This document shows positions 19,780 through 30,889 of a DNA stretch of 64,000 bases, in pieces. Origin of the DNA: Mycobacterium sp. Root135. GTDB taxonomy: Bacteria; Actinomycetota; Actinomycetes; Mycobacteriales; Mycobacteriaceae. A model generated the notes under the pieces. It ran no database searches. It was not told the origin of the DNA and worked only from the letters and a program-made list of their open reading frames with translations. The stretch is taken from NCBI RefSeq assembly GCF_001426545.1, contig NZ_LMEZ01000005.1, forward strand, positions 643,333-707,332, given 5' to 3'. Position numbers and translations under genes: made by a program. Numbering within the stretch: the stretch's first letter is position 1; each line of letters opens with the position of its first letter.

Positions 19780-20583
19780 ATGACAGGTGTCAAGCCCGAC
19801 CGACCCAGCTGGATCGCCCGACTGCTGGACTTCGAGCGTGACGGCGACGTGTTCACCGCTCCGCAACCGCCTGCCGGTCCGGGCACCCGCCTCTTCGGCG
19901 GGTTGATCGCCGCCCAGTCGCTGGCCGCGGCGGGGGCCACCGTCGAGCCCGACAAGCACCCGCAGTCGCTGCACCTGTACTTCGTGCGCGGCGGGGAGTA
20001 CGGCGTCGACGTCGAACTGGACGTCGTCCGGACCAGGGACGGCCGCTCGTTCGACACCCGGCAGGTCACCGCCGTGCAGAACGGAAAGACCATCCTCGAG
20101 ATGATTGCGTCGTTCCACCGGCCCGAGACCGGCGCCGACTGGCATCCCGCGACGCCGCCGGGCCTCGAATTCGAGGCGGCCGTGCCCAAGGTGCACGACG
20201 TGGGCTTCGCCGACCGCTTCGAGCTGCGGACCAGGCCCGACGACGACTCGCCCTTCGCGGTGCCTCCGTTCTGGATCCGTACCAGGGACCGCATCGAGGA
20301 TTCGGCGCTGGTCCAGGCCTGCACCCTGACGTTCATGTCCGACTTCGGGCCGGTTCCGGTGGCGCGGCCGCGCGCCGCTCCGGCGGACCTCGGGGCCGGC
20401 TTCGCGGCCAGCCTGGACCACGCGGTGTGGTTCCACCGCCCGTTCGTGCCGCACGACTGGCACCGCTACGAGGTCAAGCCGCTGAACAACAGTGACTCCC
20501 GCGGCCTCGTCGTCGGGTCGATGTACTCGGGCTCCGGCGCGCTGATTGCCAGCACCACCCAGGAGGCGCTGTGGCGTTTCTGA
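19780..20583 (+). CDS. Acyl-CoA thioesterase II (TesB-like)
   Basis: Double hot-dog thioesterase of 267 aa that hydrolyses acyl-CoA. Motifs: LFGGLIAAQSLAAAGATV, SLHLYFVRGGEYGVDVELDV and SFDTRQVTAVQNGKTILEMIASFH in the first hot-dog, and DHAVWFHRPFVPHDWHRYEV with the catalytic Asp region in the second. The start is 7 nt after the membrane gene, so it could be read from the same transcript. Confidence 0.9.
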   Translation: MTGVKPDRPSWIARLLDFERDGDVFTAPQPPAGPGTRLFGGLIAAQSLAAAGATVEPDKHPQSLHLYFVRGGEYGVDVELDVVRTRDGRSFDTRQVTAVQNGKTILEMIASFHRPETGADWHPATPPGLEFEAAVPKVHDVGFADRFELRTRPDDDSPFAVPPFWIRTRDRIEDSALVQACTLTFMSDFGPVPVARPRAAPADLGAGFAASLDHAVWFHRPFVPHDWHRYEVKPLNNSDSRGLVVGSMYSGSGALIASTTQEALWRF

Positions 20584-20604
20584 CGGGCTGGGACACTGTG
20601 TGGC

Positions 20605-21432
20605 GTGAGCACACCTAGCGCGCCCGCGGCACCTCCGAGTTGCTACCGGCATCCCGACCGCGCCACCTACATCAGCTGCACGCGGTGTCAGCGGTACATC
20701 TGCCCGGACTGCATGAGGTCTGCGGCGGTCGGGCACCAGTGCCCCAACTGCGTCGACGAGGGCGCCAAGTCGGTGCGCAAACCCAAGCGCAACCTCGGCG
20801 CCAAGCCGGTTGTCACGTACGCGCTGGTCGCGGCCAACGTGGTGATGTTCGTCCTGCAGATGGTGGTGCCAGGACTGGAGCGGGCGCTGTTCCTCTGGCC
20901 CGCGGGCGTGGTGGCGTTCGACGAATACTATCGGCTGCTGACCTCGGCGTTCCTGCACGACGGGCCGACCCACATCCTGTTCAACATGTGGGCGCTGTGG
21001 GTCATCGGCCCCCCACTCGAGCGGTGGCTGGGGCGCACCCGGTTCGTCGCCCTGTACCTGCTGAGCGCGCTGGGCGGATCGGTGGTGGTGTTCCTTCTGA
21101 CGCCGATCAACGTGCCGACGCTGGGAGCCTCCGGCGCGATCTTCGGCCTGTTTGCCGCGACGCTGGTGCTCTCCCGCAAGCTCAACCTCGACATGCGGTG
21201 GATCGCCGGACTGATCGTGGTGAACCTGGTCATCACGTTCGTCGTGCCGTCGATCAGCTGGCAGGGCCACCTCGGTGGGTTGCTGACCGGCGCGGCCCTC
21301 GGCGCGTTGTACGGCTATGCGCCGAGAGCCCATCGCGCGCTGATCGAGGTGGCGGCGTCGCTGGCGCTGGTGGCGGTGTGCGTCGCCCTGGTGTGGTGGC
21401 GGGCGACGAGCCTGCTTACCGGTGTCGGATAG
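20605..21432 (+). CDS. Rhomboid family intramembrane serine protease (Rv0110-like)
   Basis: Protein of 275 aa. An N-terminal Cys/His zinc-binding module (residues 13-49, CYRHPDRATYISCTRCQRY then CPDC and CPNC) precedes six or more TM helices. The catalytic dyad is Ser176 in LGASGAIFG and His222 in WQGHLGG, with the conserved HxxxN (His123, Asn127) in the oxyanion helix. It cleaves membrane-embedded substrates. The zinc-ribbon fusion is typical of the actinobacterial Rv0110 class. Convergent with the hemophore gene 3 nt away. Confidence 0.93.
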   Translation: MSTPSAPAAPPSCYRHPDRATYISCTRCQRYICPDCMRSAAVGHQCPNCVDEGAKSVRKPKRNLGAKPVVTYALVAANVVMFVLQMVVPGLERALFLWPAGVVAFDEYYRLLTSAFLHDGPTHILFNMWALWVIGPPLERWLGRTRFVALYLLSALGGSVVVFLLTPINVPTLGASGAIFGLFAATLVLSRKLNLDMRWIAGLIVVNLVITFVVPSISWQGHLGGLLTGAALGALYGYAPRAHRALIEVAASLALVAVCVALVWWRATSLLTGVG

Positions 21433-23115
<1,683 letters not shown>

Positions 23116-23144
23116 AAACGGCCCCGGTCGGGTAGAAGTGAGGC

Positions 23145-23573
23145 ATGGCCAGCGTCGACGTATCGGTTACCTCCAAGCTCTCTCCCGACAAGGCGTGGAA
23201 GTTGGCGTCCGATCTCGGTCGCTTCGACGAGTGGCTGACGATCTTCGGTGGCTGGCGCAGCCCGGTGCCCGACGTGATCGAGAAGGGCACCAGGGTGTCG
23301 TCGTTGATCAAGGTCAAGGGATTTCGCAACACCATCCACTGGGAGGTGACGAACTACGACGAGCCCAACCGCATCGAGATGTGCGGCAAGGGTTTCGGCG
23401 GGGTTCAGATCTCGCTGCGCACCGACATCAGTGACGCTGACCCGGGCACCACGTTCCACCTGGTCGCCGAGCTCAGTGGCGCGGTGCTCAACGGGCCGGT
23501 CGGCGCACTGGTCGCGCGGGTGATCAAGGGTGACGTCAAGCGGTCCGTCGAGAACCTGGCGAGCCTGCAGTAG
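23145..23573 (+). CDS. SRPBCC family protein
   Basis: START/Bet v1-like protein of 142 aa resembling mycobacterial Rv0910/MSMEG_0129-type SRPBCC proteins. MASVDVSVTSKLSPDKAWKLASDLGRFDEWL is the typical opening beta-strand and helix; the C-terminal long helix VGALVARVIKGDVKRSVENLA closes a hydrophobic pocket for a lipid or polyketide-like ligand. No catalytic residues can be named. Convergent with the nitroreductase, with 3 nt between stops. Confidence 0.85.
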   Translation: MASVDVSVTSKLSPDKAWKLASDLGRFDEWLTIFGGWRSPVPDVIEKGTRVSSLIKVKGFRNTIHWEVTNYDEPNRIEMCGKGFGGVQISLRTDISDADPGTTFHLVAELSGAVLNGPVGALVARVIKGDVKRSVENLASLQ

Positions 23574-23576
23574 GGC

Positions 23577-24230
23577 TCAGGTCTCGCGGAAGGTGACGTT
23601 GTCGGCGAGCGGACTGCGCGGCACCTCCAGGGTGTTGGCGGCGAAGCTCGGGTCCGGATATCCGATCGACACCCCGCAGAGGATCCGCATGTCCTCGGCG
23701 ATGTCGAGCTGCTCGCGTATCACCTCCGGATAGCCGGCGATCGACACCTGCACGCAGCTGCCGATGCCGCGTGCGGTCAACGCCAGCATGAAGGTCTGCA
23801 GGAACATGCCGACTCCCAGCGCGTCGACGTAGTCCAGGTCGCGGTGCATGCAGACCACCGCCCCGAGCGGCGCTCGGAAGAACTCCCAATTCCTCAGCAC
23901 CGCAACTCTTCTCGCGGCGGCGTCGTGACGCGGCACCCCCATCGTCCCGTAGAGGATGGCGCCGAGGTCGCGTCGGAAGTGGCTGAATTCCTCAGGCAGC
24001 GGCGGCACCTTTGGGTCGCCCTTGGCCGCTTCGTCGAGAAGCGCTTCGACCAGCCGGTCGCGGGCCGGGCCGGAGTTGAACACCACCCGCCACGGCTGGA
24101 TGTTCGAGTTGGACGGGGCCCGGACCGCGAGGTCGAGCGCCTCGATCACCAGGTCCTTCGGTACGGGTTTGTCCCGCAAGAACAGTCGGGTCGAACGCCG
24201 CGCGCGGATGGTGTCTTCGAGGTCGTACAT
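23577..24230 (-). CDS. Nitroreductase family protein
   Basis: FMN-dependent nitroreductase of 217 aa. The N-terminal MYDLEDTIRARRSTRLFL with the FMN-phosphate-binding Arg pair, APSNSNIQPWRVVF, the FLQTFMLALTARGIGSCVQ helix and GVSIGYPDPSFAANTLEVPR are characteristic. It reduces nitroaromatics or quinones using NAD(P)H. It starts 8 nt after the SDR stop on the same strand, so the two form a two-gene operon. Confidence 0.92.
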   Translation of the reverse strand: MYDLEDTIRARRSTRLFLRDKPVPKDLVIEALDLAVRAPSNSNIQPWRVVFNSGPARDRLVEALLDEAAKGDPKVPPLPEEFSHFRRDLGAILYGTMGVPRHDAAARRVAVLRNWEFFRAPLGAVVCMHRDLDYVDALGVGMFLQTFMLALTARGIGSCVQVSIAGYPEVIREQLDIAEDMRILCGVSIGYPDPSFAANTLEVPRSPLADNVTFRET

Positions 24231-24238
24231 CGGTCTCC

Positions 24239-25024
24239 CTAGAGTGTGGCGACGTAGCCGCCGTCGACTCGGACGTCCGCGCCGGTGGTGTTGCCGGAGC
24301 GGCTGCTGGCCAGGAAGACGGCCAGGTCGGCGACTTCCCCCGGGGTGGTGAAGCGGCCCGTCGGTGCACCAGCGGAGACAGAGGCGACGACGTCGTCGGC
24401 GGTCGCGCCGCTGGCCGAGGCGAACTGGGACGCCACCCCGCCCTCGGCGAGCCACAGATCGGTCGAGACCGGTCCCGGGCTGATCGTGTTGACGCGAATC
24501 CCCTTGGGGCCGAACTCCTTCGACAGGCTCTTCGCGTAACTGGCCAACGCGGCCTTGGTGGCGCTGTAGTCGACGATGTTGGGTTCGGGCAGCGTCGCGT
24601 TGACCGACCCGATCATCACCACCGCGCCGCCACCGCGAGCCAGCATGTGCGGCAACGCCTCTCGCGTCGTGCGTACGGCCGACATGAAGTTCACCGCCAG
24701 TGCCGCGTCCCATTCCTCGTCGGTGACCGACAGGATGCCGTCGAATCGCGTCGCCACGGCCCCGGTGTTGTTGACCAGCACGTCGACCCCGCCCCGGGCG
24801 GCGGCCGCCTCGACCAGCGCACGGGGACCCCCGGCGGTGGCGAGGTCGGCGGCGACGAACAGCGCCGAACCCGCGTCCTCGAGCGCGCCGAGCTCCGGTG
24901 AGTTGTTCCTGGCGCCGGCGACGACGAAGGCCCCCGCGGCGGCGAACGCCTGGGTGACGGCAAGCCCGATGCCCCTACTTGCGCCGGTGACGACGACGAT
25001 CTTGTCCGCGAGGTTCATGTCCAT
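24239..25024 (-). CDS. SDR family oxidoreductase
   Basis: Short-chain dehydrogenase of 261 aa: VTGASRGIG (residues about 11-19), LVNNTGAV, catalytic Ser in MIGSVNATLPEPNIVDYSATKAAL with Tyr and Lys, and ISPGPVSTDLWLAEGG. MDMNLADKIV (25024) or MNLADKIV (25018) are both possible starts; neither has a clear ribosome site. Upstream of the nitroreductase in an apparent operon. Substrate unknown. Confidence 0.88.
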   Translation of the reverse strand: MDMNLADKIVVVTGASRGIGLAVTQAFAAAGAFVVAGARNNSPELGALEDAGSALFVAADLATAGGPRALVEAAAARGGVDVLVNNTGAVATRFDGILSVTDEEWDAALAVNFMSAVRTTREALPHMLARGGGAVVMIGSVNATLPEPNIVDYSATKAALASYAKSLSKEFGPKGIRVNTISPGPVSTDLWLAEGGVASQFASASGATADDVVASVSAGAPTGRFTTPGEVADLAVFLASSRSGNTTGADVRVDGGYVATL

Positions 25025-25123
25025 GGTGCATATGGTGCGCCACGAGACGCGTCCTGGCCGGGGATCCAGTCGCCCGCTGTACGGGGGATGGTCCGACGAG
25101 TCCCGGGGTGGGCATGCCCTTGG

Positions 25124-25214
25124 GGCGCTATGACCGTTTTCTGCACCGTGGCTGCGAATCTGCGGCGCGCTTGCGGTAGATCGCGACCGTGGTGCAGAAA
25201 ACCGTCGTAGCGCC
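25124..25214. repeat. 91-bp imperfect palindrome in a divergent intergenic region
   Basis: Arms 25124-25147 and 25191-25214 match over 24 bp with one G-T wobble and one mismatch; the 43-nt centre is itself partly self-complementary. It lies between two divergently transcribed genes (SDR and DMT transporter), so it cannot be a terminator for either. This suggests a dispersed palindromic element or a long operator. The rest of the 285-nt gap shows no ORF. Confidence 0.8.
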
Positions 25215-25309
25215 GTGTTCATCAGCGCTGATGAGGGGCGCTCGGGTCGATGCCGGTCGGCGACACCTCTACGGTGTAGTGACGAGGTGTGTCGCATCGC
25301 CGATGAAGG

Positions 25310-26212
25310 GTGTCGAGGACGTTGTTGGGCCATGGGCTGGTCGTCCTCTTCGCGCTGTGTTCGGCCGTGTGCATGGCCATCGGCATCGTCGTGCGACAGC
25401 GGGCCACGATGGATCTGCCTGCCGATCAAAGCGTGAGCACTCGCATGTTTGCCACCCTGCTGCGGCGACCGCTCTGGTGGGCGGGCACGTCGGTGGCGGT
25501 CGCGGGCTACGTCTTTCAGGCGCTCGCACTGATCAAGGGTTCGCTGATCGTCGTCCAACCACTTCTGGTGTCGGCGTTGCTGTTTGCCCTACCGCTCAGC
25601 GCCCGGCTGGCCGGCCGCCGCGTCACCCGTCGGGAATGGTTGTGGGCGGCGCTGCTGACCGTGTCGCTGGCCTTCTTCGTCCTGCTCGCGCGGCCCGGTC
25701 CGCCGGATCGGCCGGCGTCGCTGGTGGTTACGGCCGTCGTGTCCGTTGCCTGCGTGGCTGTGATCGCCGCGTGCATCTTGATTGCCCGACGCTTGGAGGG
25801 GGCGCGCAGGGCGGTGCTGTTCGCCGTCGGCGTCGGGGTGCTGTTCGGAGCGGTCGCCGTCGTCACCAAGTACGTGATGCACCTGATGAACGAGCGCGGG
25901 GCGGTCGGGTTGCTGTCCACCCCCGCGCCGTATCTGCTGGTGGCGCTGGGCATCATCGCGACGCTGCTGCAGCAGTCCGCCTTTCACGCCGGGGCCCTGC
26001 AGACGTCGGTGCCTGCGATGCTCGTCCTCGAGCCCATCGTCGCGGTGTGTCTCGGCGCCGTTCTCTTGGGTGAGGAACTCGACGTCGACGGGTATCGGCT
26101 CATCGCGCTGGCCCTTGCGGTCGGCGCCATGACCGCCGCGACCTTCTCACTCGGCCGCGGCGAAGGTGCCTATGCGGCCGAGCTGGAGATCGAGGCGGCC
26201 CGCGCCGCTTGA
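25310..26212 (+). CDS. DMT superfamily transporter (EamA-like)
   Basis: Membrane protein of 300 aa with about ten TM helices in two related halves, opening GHGLVVLFALCSAVCMAIGIVVRQRA and closing VLEPIVAVCLGAVLLGEELDVDGYRLIALALAV, the typical EamA end motif. It is probably an exporter of small metabolites; the substrate is not predictable. The GTG at 25310 is the chosen start. Its TGA directly abuts the stop of the convergent methyltransferase gene (TGATCA, zero gap). Confidence 0.85.
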   Translation: MSRTLLGHGLVVLFALCSAVCMAIGIVVRQRATMDLPADQSVSTRMFATLLRRPLWWAGTSVAVAGYVFQALALIKGSLIVVQPLLVSALLFALPLSARLAGRRVTRREWLWAALLTVSLAFFVLLARPGPPDRPASLVVTAVVSVACVAVIAACILIARRLEGARRAVLFAVGVGVLFGAVAVVTKYVMHLMNERGAVGLLSTPAPYLLVALGIIATLLQQSAFHAGALQTSVPAMLVLEPIVAVCLGAVLLGEELDVDGYRLIALALAVGAMTAATFSLGRGEGAYAAELEIEAARAA

Positions 26213-27139
26213 TCAGCCCCGCGTCGAGGTGAAGTAGGTGACGCCGTTCATGGTGGGGCCGTCGTCCTCGGCCTCGGGGATTGCGTCGAACCCGTTGGTC
26301 GACAACAGCTGTCCCATGGGCGTGCCGACCGACGACCAGCCGCGGGCGTCGAGGTACTCGCCGACGTCGTTGCGCTCGCCTACGAAGGTGAGGTCGGTGA
26401 AGTCGAGGTCCAGGCCGTGCTCGCGCATCTTGGCGGTCGACTCGCGCATCCGCTCGCGGTTGTCCTCGGAATCGAAGCCTGCGGTGTTCGGAACCGCCTC
26501 GCTGCCCAGCCGGCTGCCGGGTGCGCTGAGTGCGGTGACGGCGTCGAGCAGCTTGTCCTGCGCCTCGGGCGGCAGGTAGCCGTAGAGGCCCTCGGCGATC
26601 CACGCCGACGGCTGGCTGGCGTCGAAGCCGGCGGTCTGGAGCGCGGCCGGCCAGTCGTCACGCAGGTCGACGGCCACTGCGCGACGGTCGGCCTTGGGCT
26701 CCGCGCCGAGTCCGGCCAGCGTCGTGGTCTTGAACTCGACGACGGCCGGCTGGTCGATTTCGTACACCGTCATGCCGGCGGGCCAGTCCAGTCGGTAGGC
26801 CCTGGCGTCCAGACCAGAGGCCAAGATCACGGCCTGGCGGATTCCGGAGGCCGCGGCGTCGGCGAAGAACTCGTCGAAGTACCGCGTCCTGGCCGCCATC
26901 GCGGCGGGCATCTGCGCCAGACCCCAGCTGGTGCTACCGGAGTCCACGTCGGTGGAGGACAGCTCGCCGCTGGCCCAGCGGGTCATGAAGTCGACCCCGA
27001 CGGCGCGCACCAGCGGTTCGGCGAACGGATCGTCGATCACGCCGTCGCGGGTGGCGATTGCCCTCGCGGCCGCCACCAGGGTTGCGGTGGCGCCCACGCT
27101 GGTGGCGAGGTCCCAGGTGTCTTCGTTGGTGCGGGTCAT
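26213..27139 (-). CDS. SAM-dependent methyltransferase (TIGR00027/LCM family)
   Basis: Protein of 308 aa of the large mycobacterial paralogue family of putative methyltransferases. [63 protein letters not shown] (SAM site) and [13 protein letters not shown] are hallmark motifs. Polyketide or phenolic substrates are often suspected but not known. Divergent from car; the 194-nt gap contains several dyads. Confidence 0.92.
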   Translation of the reverse strand: MTRTNEDTWDLATSVGATATLVAAARAIATRDGVIDDPFAEPLVRAVGVDFMTRWASGELSSTDVDSGSTSWGLAQMPAAMAARTRYFDEFFADAAASGIRQAVILASGLDARAYRLDWPAGMTVYEIDQPAVVEFKTTTLAGLGAEPKADRRAVAVDLRDDWPAALQTAGFDASQPSAWIAEGLYGYLPPEAQDKLLDAVTALSAPGSRLGSEAVPNTAGFDSEDNRERMRESTAKMREHGLDLDFTDLTFVGERNDVGEYLDARGWSSVGTPMGQLLSTNGFDAIPEAEDDGPTMNGVTYFTSTRG

Positions 27140-27170
27140 CGTGTACCTCTCAATTGATTGCTTAGCCAGT

Positions 27171-27262
27171 GTAACGACTAACCTTGTGAGTGGGCTCGCT
27201 CACAGGAAACTGGCAGGTCAAGCATTTGGGGCATATGTTTAGTTTTGCTAACGTTGTAACGA
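27171..27262. promoter_or_regulatory. Dyad-rich region between the methyltransferase and car
   Basis: The divergent gap holds an inverted repeat TGTGAG-N8-CTCACA (27185-27204), TTAG-N5-CTAA (27239-27251), CGTT-GT-AACG (27252-27261), and two copies of GTAACGA (27171-27177 and 27256-27262). These look like binding sites for a regulator controlling one or both genes. The regulator is not identified. Confidence 0.4.
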
Positions 27263-27333
27263 TCGGGTCAGGCAACGGCGCCTGCCGCAGCAGTCTTCAT
27301 CGAGTAATACGCAGATATTTCTAGGGGTCTTCC

Positions 27334-30300
27334 ATGTCGAACAACAGCCGCGAAGCGCGCCTCGAGCGCCGCATCGCCAACCTGTACAACGACGACGAGC
27401 AGTTCGCCGCCGCAAAGCCAGACAACGCCGTCAGCGAGGCCGCCGGTCAACCCGATTTGCACCTGCCAGACGTCGTCCGAACGATCATGGAGGGCTACGC
27501 CAACCGGCCCGCCCTCGGCCAGCGCGCCGTCGAGTACGTCACCGAGGCGGGCCGCACCACCGCCAAGCTGACGCCGCGCTTCGACACCGTCACCTACGGC
27601 GAACTGTGGGAGCGCGTGCAGGCCGTCGCCGCCGCGCTGCAGAGCCAGCCGGTCGACGCCGGTGACCGCATCGCCATCCTCGGCTTCACCAGCGTCGACT
27701 ACACCGTCGTCGACGTCGCCACCACCCAACTCGGCGCGGTATCCGTCCCGTTGCAGACCAGCGCTCCTCACGCACAGCTGCAGCCGATCGTCGCCGAGAC
27801 CGAGCCTGCCGTCGTGGCATCGAGCGTCGACTACCTCGACGACGCCGTCGAGCTCATCCTCGCCGCAGCGCAGGAACCGGCCCGCCTCATCGTGTTCGAC
27901 TTCCAGCCGCAGGTCGACGACCAGCGCGAGGCGCTCGACGCGGCCAAGGCCCGCCTGGCCGGGACCTCCGTGGTCGTGGAGACCATGGCCGACGTGCTGA
28001 CCCGTGGCCGCACGCTGGACGCGCCCCGCGGCGTGACCGCAGCGGACGACGATGATCCCATCTCGCTTCTCGTCTACACCTCGGGGAGCACCGGGGCGCC
28101 CAAGGGCGCGATCTACCCCGAGTCCAAGGTCGCCAACATGTGGCGCACGGTCGCCAACAGCCACTGGGACGACAACCAGGGCGTGCTGCCCGCCATCTCG
28201 CTCGCCTTCCTGCCGATGAGCCACGTGATGGGCCGCGGCATCCTCTACGGCGCGCTGGCCGCAGGTGGCACCGTCAACTTCGCCGCCCGCAGCGACCTGT
28301 CCACCTTCCTCGAGGACCTGGCGCTGACCAGGCCCACGCAGCTCAGCTTCGTCCCGCGCATCTGGGACATGCTGCATCAGGAGTACCTGAGCCAATCCGA
28401 TGGCGGCGCGACGGTTGACGAGCTCCGGCAGAGCCTGCTCGGCGGTCGGTTCGTCACCGCACTGACCGGGTCCGCGCCCATCTCGCCCGAACTGAAGACC
28501 TGGGTCGAGGAGTTCCTCGACATGCACCTGCTGGAGGGCTACGGCTCGACCGAGGCGGGCGCGGTCTTCGTCGACGGCGTCATCCGGCGCCCACCGGTGA
28601 TCGACTACAAGCTCGTCGACGTTCCCGAGCTGGGCTACTACGGCACCGACCGGCCACACCCCCGCGGCGAGCTGCTGGTCAAGTCCGAGCAGGTCTTCCC
28701 CGGCTACTACAAGCGTCCCGAGGTCACCGCCCAGGTGTTCGACGCCGACGGCTACTACAAGACCGGTGACATCGTCGCCGAGCTCGGGCCCGACCAGGTT
28801 CAGTACCTCGACCGACGCAACAACGTGTTGAAGCTCTCGCAGGGCGAGTTCGTCACCGTCTCCAAGCTGGAGGCCGCCTTCACCGCCAGCCCGCTGGTGC
28901 AGCAGATCTACATCTACGGCAACAGTGCCCGGCCGTACCTGCTGGCCGTGGTGGTTCCCACTGACGACGCCCAATCGCGTTACGACGCAACCGGATTGAA
29001 GTCGGCGATCGCCGACTCGCTGAAGGAGGCCGCCAAGACGGCCGGACTGCAGTCGTTCGAGGTTCCGCGCGACTTCATCGTCGAACCGACTCCCTTCACG
29101 GTGGAGAACGGTCTGCTGACCGGCATCCGCAAGCTGGCCTGGCCGAAGCTGAAGGAGCGCTACGGCGCCGAGCTGGAGCAGCGGTACGCCGATCTGGCCG
29201 ACGGACAGGAAGGCGAACTGCGGGCACTGCGCCAGAGCGGTGCCGACCAGCCCGTGCTGGAGACCGTCAGCCGGGCGGCGAGCGCGCTGCTCGGTGCGGC
29301 CGCCTCCGACGTTCGGGCCGACGCACAGTTCACCGATCTCGGCGGAGACTCGTTGTCCGCCTTGACCTTCGCCAACCTGCTGCACGACATCTTCGGAGTC
29401 GACGTGCCAGTCGGCGTGATCGTCAGCCCGGCCAGCGACCTTGCGTCGATCGCCGCGTACGTCGAGGCGGAGCGCGCCGGCGGCAGCAAGCGGCCGACGT
29501 ACGACGCGATCCACGGTCGTGACGCCACCGTGGTGCGCGCGGCCGACCTGACCCTGGACAAGTTCGTCGATGCCGAGACACTCGCCGCCGCGACGTCGAT
29601 CCCCGGTCCCACCTCCGAGGTGCGCACCGTGTTGCTCACCGGCGCAACGGGATTCCTCGGCCGCTACCTGGCCCTGGAATGGCTGGAACGGATGGACCTG
29701 GTCGACGGCAAGGTCATCTGCATCGTCCGCGCCAAGACCGACGCCGAAGCCCGCGCCCGGCTCGACGCGACATTCGACAGTGGTGACCCAAAGCTGTTGC
29801 AGCACTACCGCTCCCTGGCGAGCGAGCACCTCGAGGTGCTCGCCGGCGACAAGGGTGAGGCCAACCTCGGCCTCGACGACGCCACCTGGCAGCGGCTGGC
29901 CGACACCGTCGACCTGATCGTCGACCCGGCGGCGCTGGTCAACCACGTCCTGCCCTACAGTCAGCTGTTCGCGCCGAACGTGCTCGGCACCGCGGAGCTC
30001 ATTCGCATCGCCCTCACCACGAAGATCAAGCCCTTCGTCTACGTGTCCACGATCGCCGTCGGCGCGGGCATCAACCCCGCGGACAACACCGAGGACGCCG
30101 ACGTCCGCGTGGTCAGCGCCACCCGCGTCGTCGACGACGGCTACGCCAACGGGTACGGCAACAGCAAGTGGGGCGGCGAGGTGCTGCTGCGCGAGGCCAA
30201 CGAGCACTACGGCCTGCCCGCGTCGGTGTTCCGCTGCGACATGATCCTGGCCGACACCACCTACGCCGGACAGCTCAACCTGCCCGACATGTTCACCCGC

Positions 30301-30822
30301 ATGATGCTGAGCCTGGTGGCGACCGGCGTTGCGCCGCAGTCGTTCTACCAGCTCGGCGCCGACGGTGGTCGCCAGCGGGCGCACTACGACGGGCTGCCGG
30401 TCGAGTTCATCGCCGAGGCCATCTCGACGCTGGGCGTGCACGTTCAGGACGGTTTCGAGACCTACCACGTGATGAACCCGTATGACGACGGCATCGGCAT
30501 GGACGAGTTCGTCGACTGGCTGATCGAGGCCGGCCATTCGATTCGCCGCGTCGAGGACTACGGCGACTGGCTGCAGCGGTTCGAGACCACGCTGCGGAGC
30601 CTGCCGGAGAAGCAACGCAACGCCTCGCTGCTGCCGCTGCTGCACAACTACCAGTCCCCGGAGCATCCGGTGAACGGGTCGATCGCCCCGACGGATCGGT
30701 TCCGGGCGGCGGTGCAGGAGGCGAAGATCGGCCCGGACCCGACAGATCCAGACATTCCGCACCTAACTTCCGACGTGATCGTCAAGTACGTGACGGATCT
30801 GAAGCTGCTCGGCCTGCTCTAA
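27334..30822 (+). CDS. car: Carboxylic acid reductase (FadD9-type)
   Basis: Large enzyme of 1162 aa that reduces carboxylic acids to aldehydes with ATP and NADPH. Domain order: adenylation domain (AMP motif [15 protein letters not shown] about 247-261, later YYKTGDIV), peptidyl carrier domain with the phosphopantetheine Ser in [11 protein letters not shown] (about 671), and a reductase domain with [15 protein letters not shown] (about 769) and the SDR-type [11 protein letters not shown]yr-Lys (about 938-944). It needs a phosphopantetheinyl transferase, not present in the window. SD AGGGGT precedes the ATG. Length equals the usual family length. Confidence 0.96.
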   Translation: MSNNSREARLERRIANLYNDDEQFAAAKPDNAVSEAAGQPDLHLPDVVRTIMEGYANRPALGQRAVEYVTEAGRTTAKLTPRFDTVTYGELWERVQAVAAALQSQPVDAGDRIAILGFTSVDYTVVDVATTQLGAVSVPLQTSAPHAQLQPIVAETEPAVVASSVDYLDDAVELILAAAQEPARLIVFDFQPQVDDQREALDAAKARLAGTSVVVETMADVLTRGRTLDAPRGVTAADDDDPISLLVYTSGSTGAPKGAIYPESKVANMWRTVANSHWDDNQGVLPAISLAFLPMSHVMGRGILYGALAAGGTVNFAARSDLSTFLEDLALTRPTQLSFVPRIWDMLHQEYLSQSDGGATVDELRQSLLGGRFVTALTGSAPISPELKTWVEEFLDMHLLEGYGSTEAGAVFVDGVIRRPPVIDYKLVDVPELGYYGTDRPHPRGELLVKSEQVFPGYYKRPEVTAQVFDADGYYKTGDIVAELGPDQVQYLDRRNNVLKLSQGEFVTVSKLEAAFTASPLVQQIYIYGNSARPYLLAVVVPTDDAQSRYDATGLKSAIADSLKEAAKTAGLQSFEVPRDFIVEPTPFTVENGLLTGIRKLAWPKLKERYGAELEQRYADLADGQEGELRALRQSGADQPVLETVSRAASALLGAAASDVRADAQFTDLGGDSLSALTFANLLHDIFGVDVPVGVIVSPASDLASIAAYVEAERAGGSKRPTYDAIHGRDATVVRAADLTLDKFVDAETLAAATSIPGPTSEVRTVLLTGATGFLGRYLALEWLERMDLVDGKVICIVRAKTDAEARARLDATFDSGDPKLLQHYRSLASEHLEVLAGDKGEANLGLDDATWQRLADTVDLIVDPAALVNHVLPYSQLFAPNVLGTAELIRIALTTKIKPFVYVSTIAVGAGINPADNTEDADVRVVSATRVVDDGYANGYGNSKWGGEVLLREANEHYGLPASVFRCDMILADTTYAGQLNLPDMFTRMMLSLVATGVAPQSFYQLGADGGRQRAHYDGLPVEFIAEAISTLGVHVQDGFETYHVMNPYDDGIGMDEFVDWLIEAGHSIRRVEDYGDWLQRFETTLRSLPEKQRNASLLPLLHNYQSPEHPVNGSIAPTDRFRAAVQEAKIGPDPTDPDIPHLTSDVIVKYVTDLKLLGLL

Positions 30823-30829
30823 TCACCAC

Positions 30830-30882
30830 GCGATTTGGGCGCGTAAACGTTCGGTCACCGAACGGGTGCGCGCCCAAATCGC
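30830..30882. terminator. 53-bp perfect-arm hairpin between car and the mce-like gene
   Basis: Arms 30830-30843 and 30869-30882 pair perfectly over 14 bp, and the centre forms a second stem CGTTCGG/CCGAACG (30848-30864). It starts 8 nt after the car stop and ends 7 nt before the stop of the convergent gene, so it is well placed as a bidirectional terminator. Structurally it resembles the palindromes at 7786 and 25124. Confidence 0.7.
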
Positions 30883-30889
30883 TGGGGGG

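Noticed and set aside
27268..30762. 1164-codon open frame antisense to car
   Set aside because: Its codon use and composition mirror the third-position GC bias of car; no motif or ribosome site, while car has complete domains.
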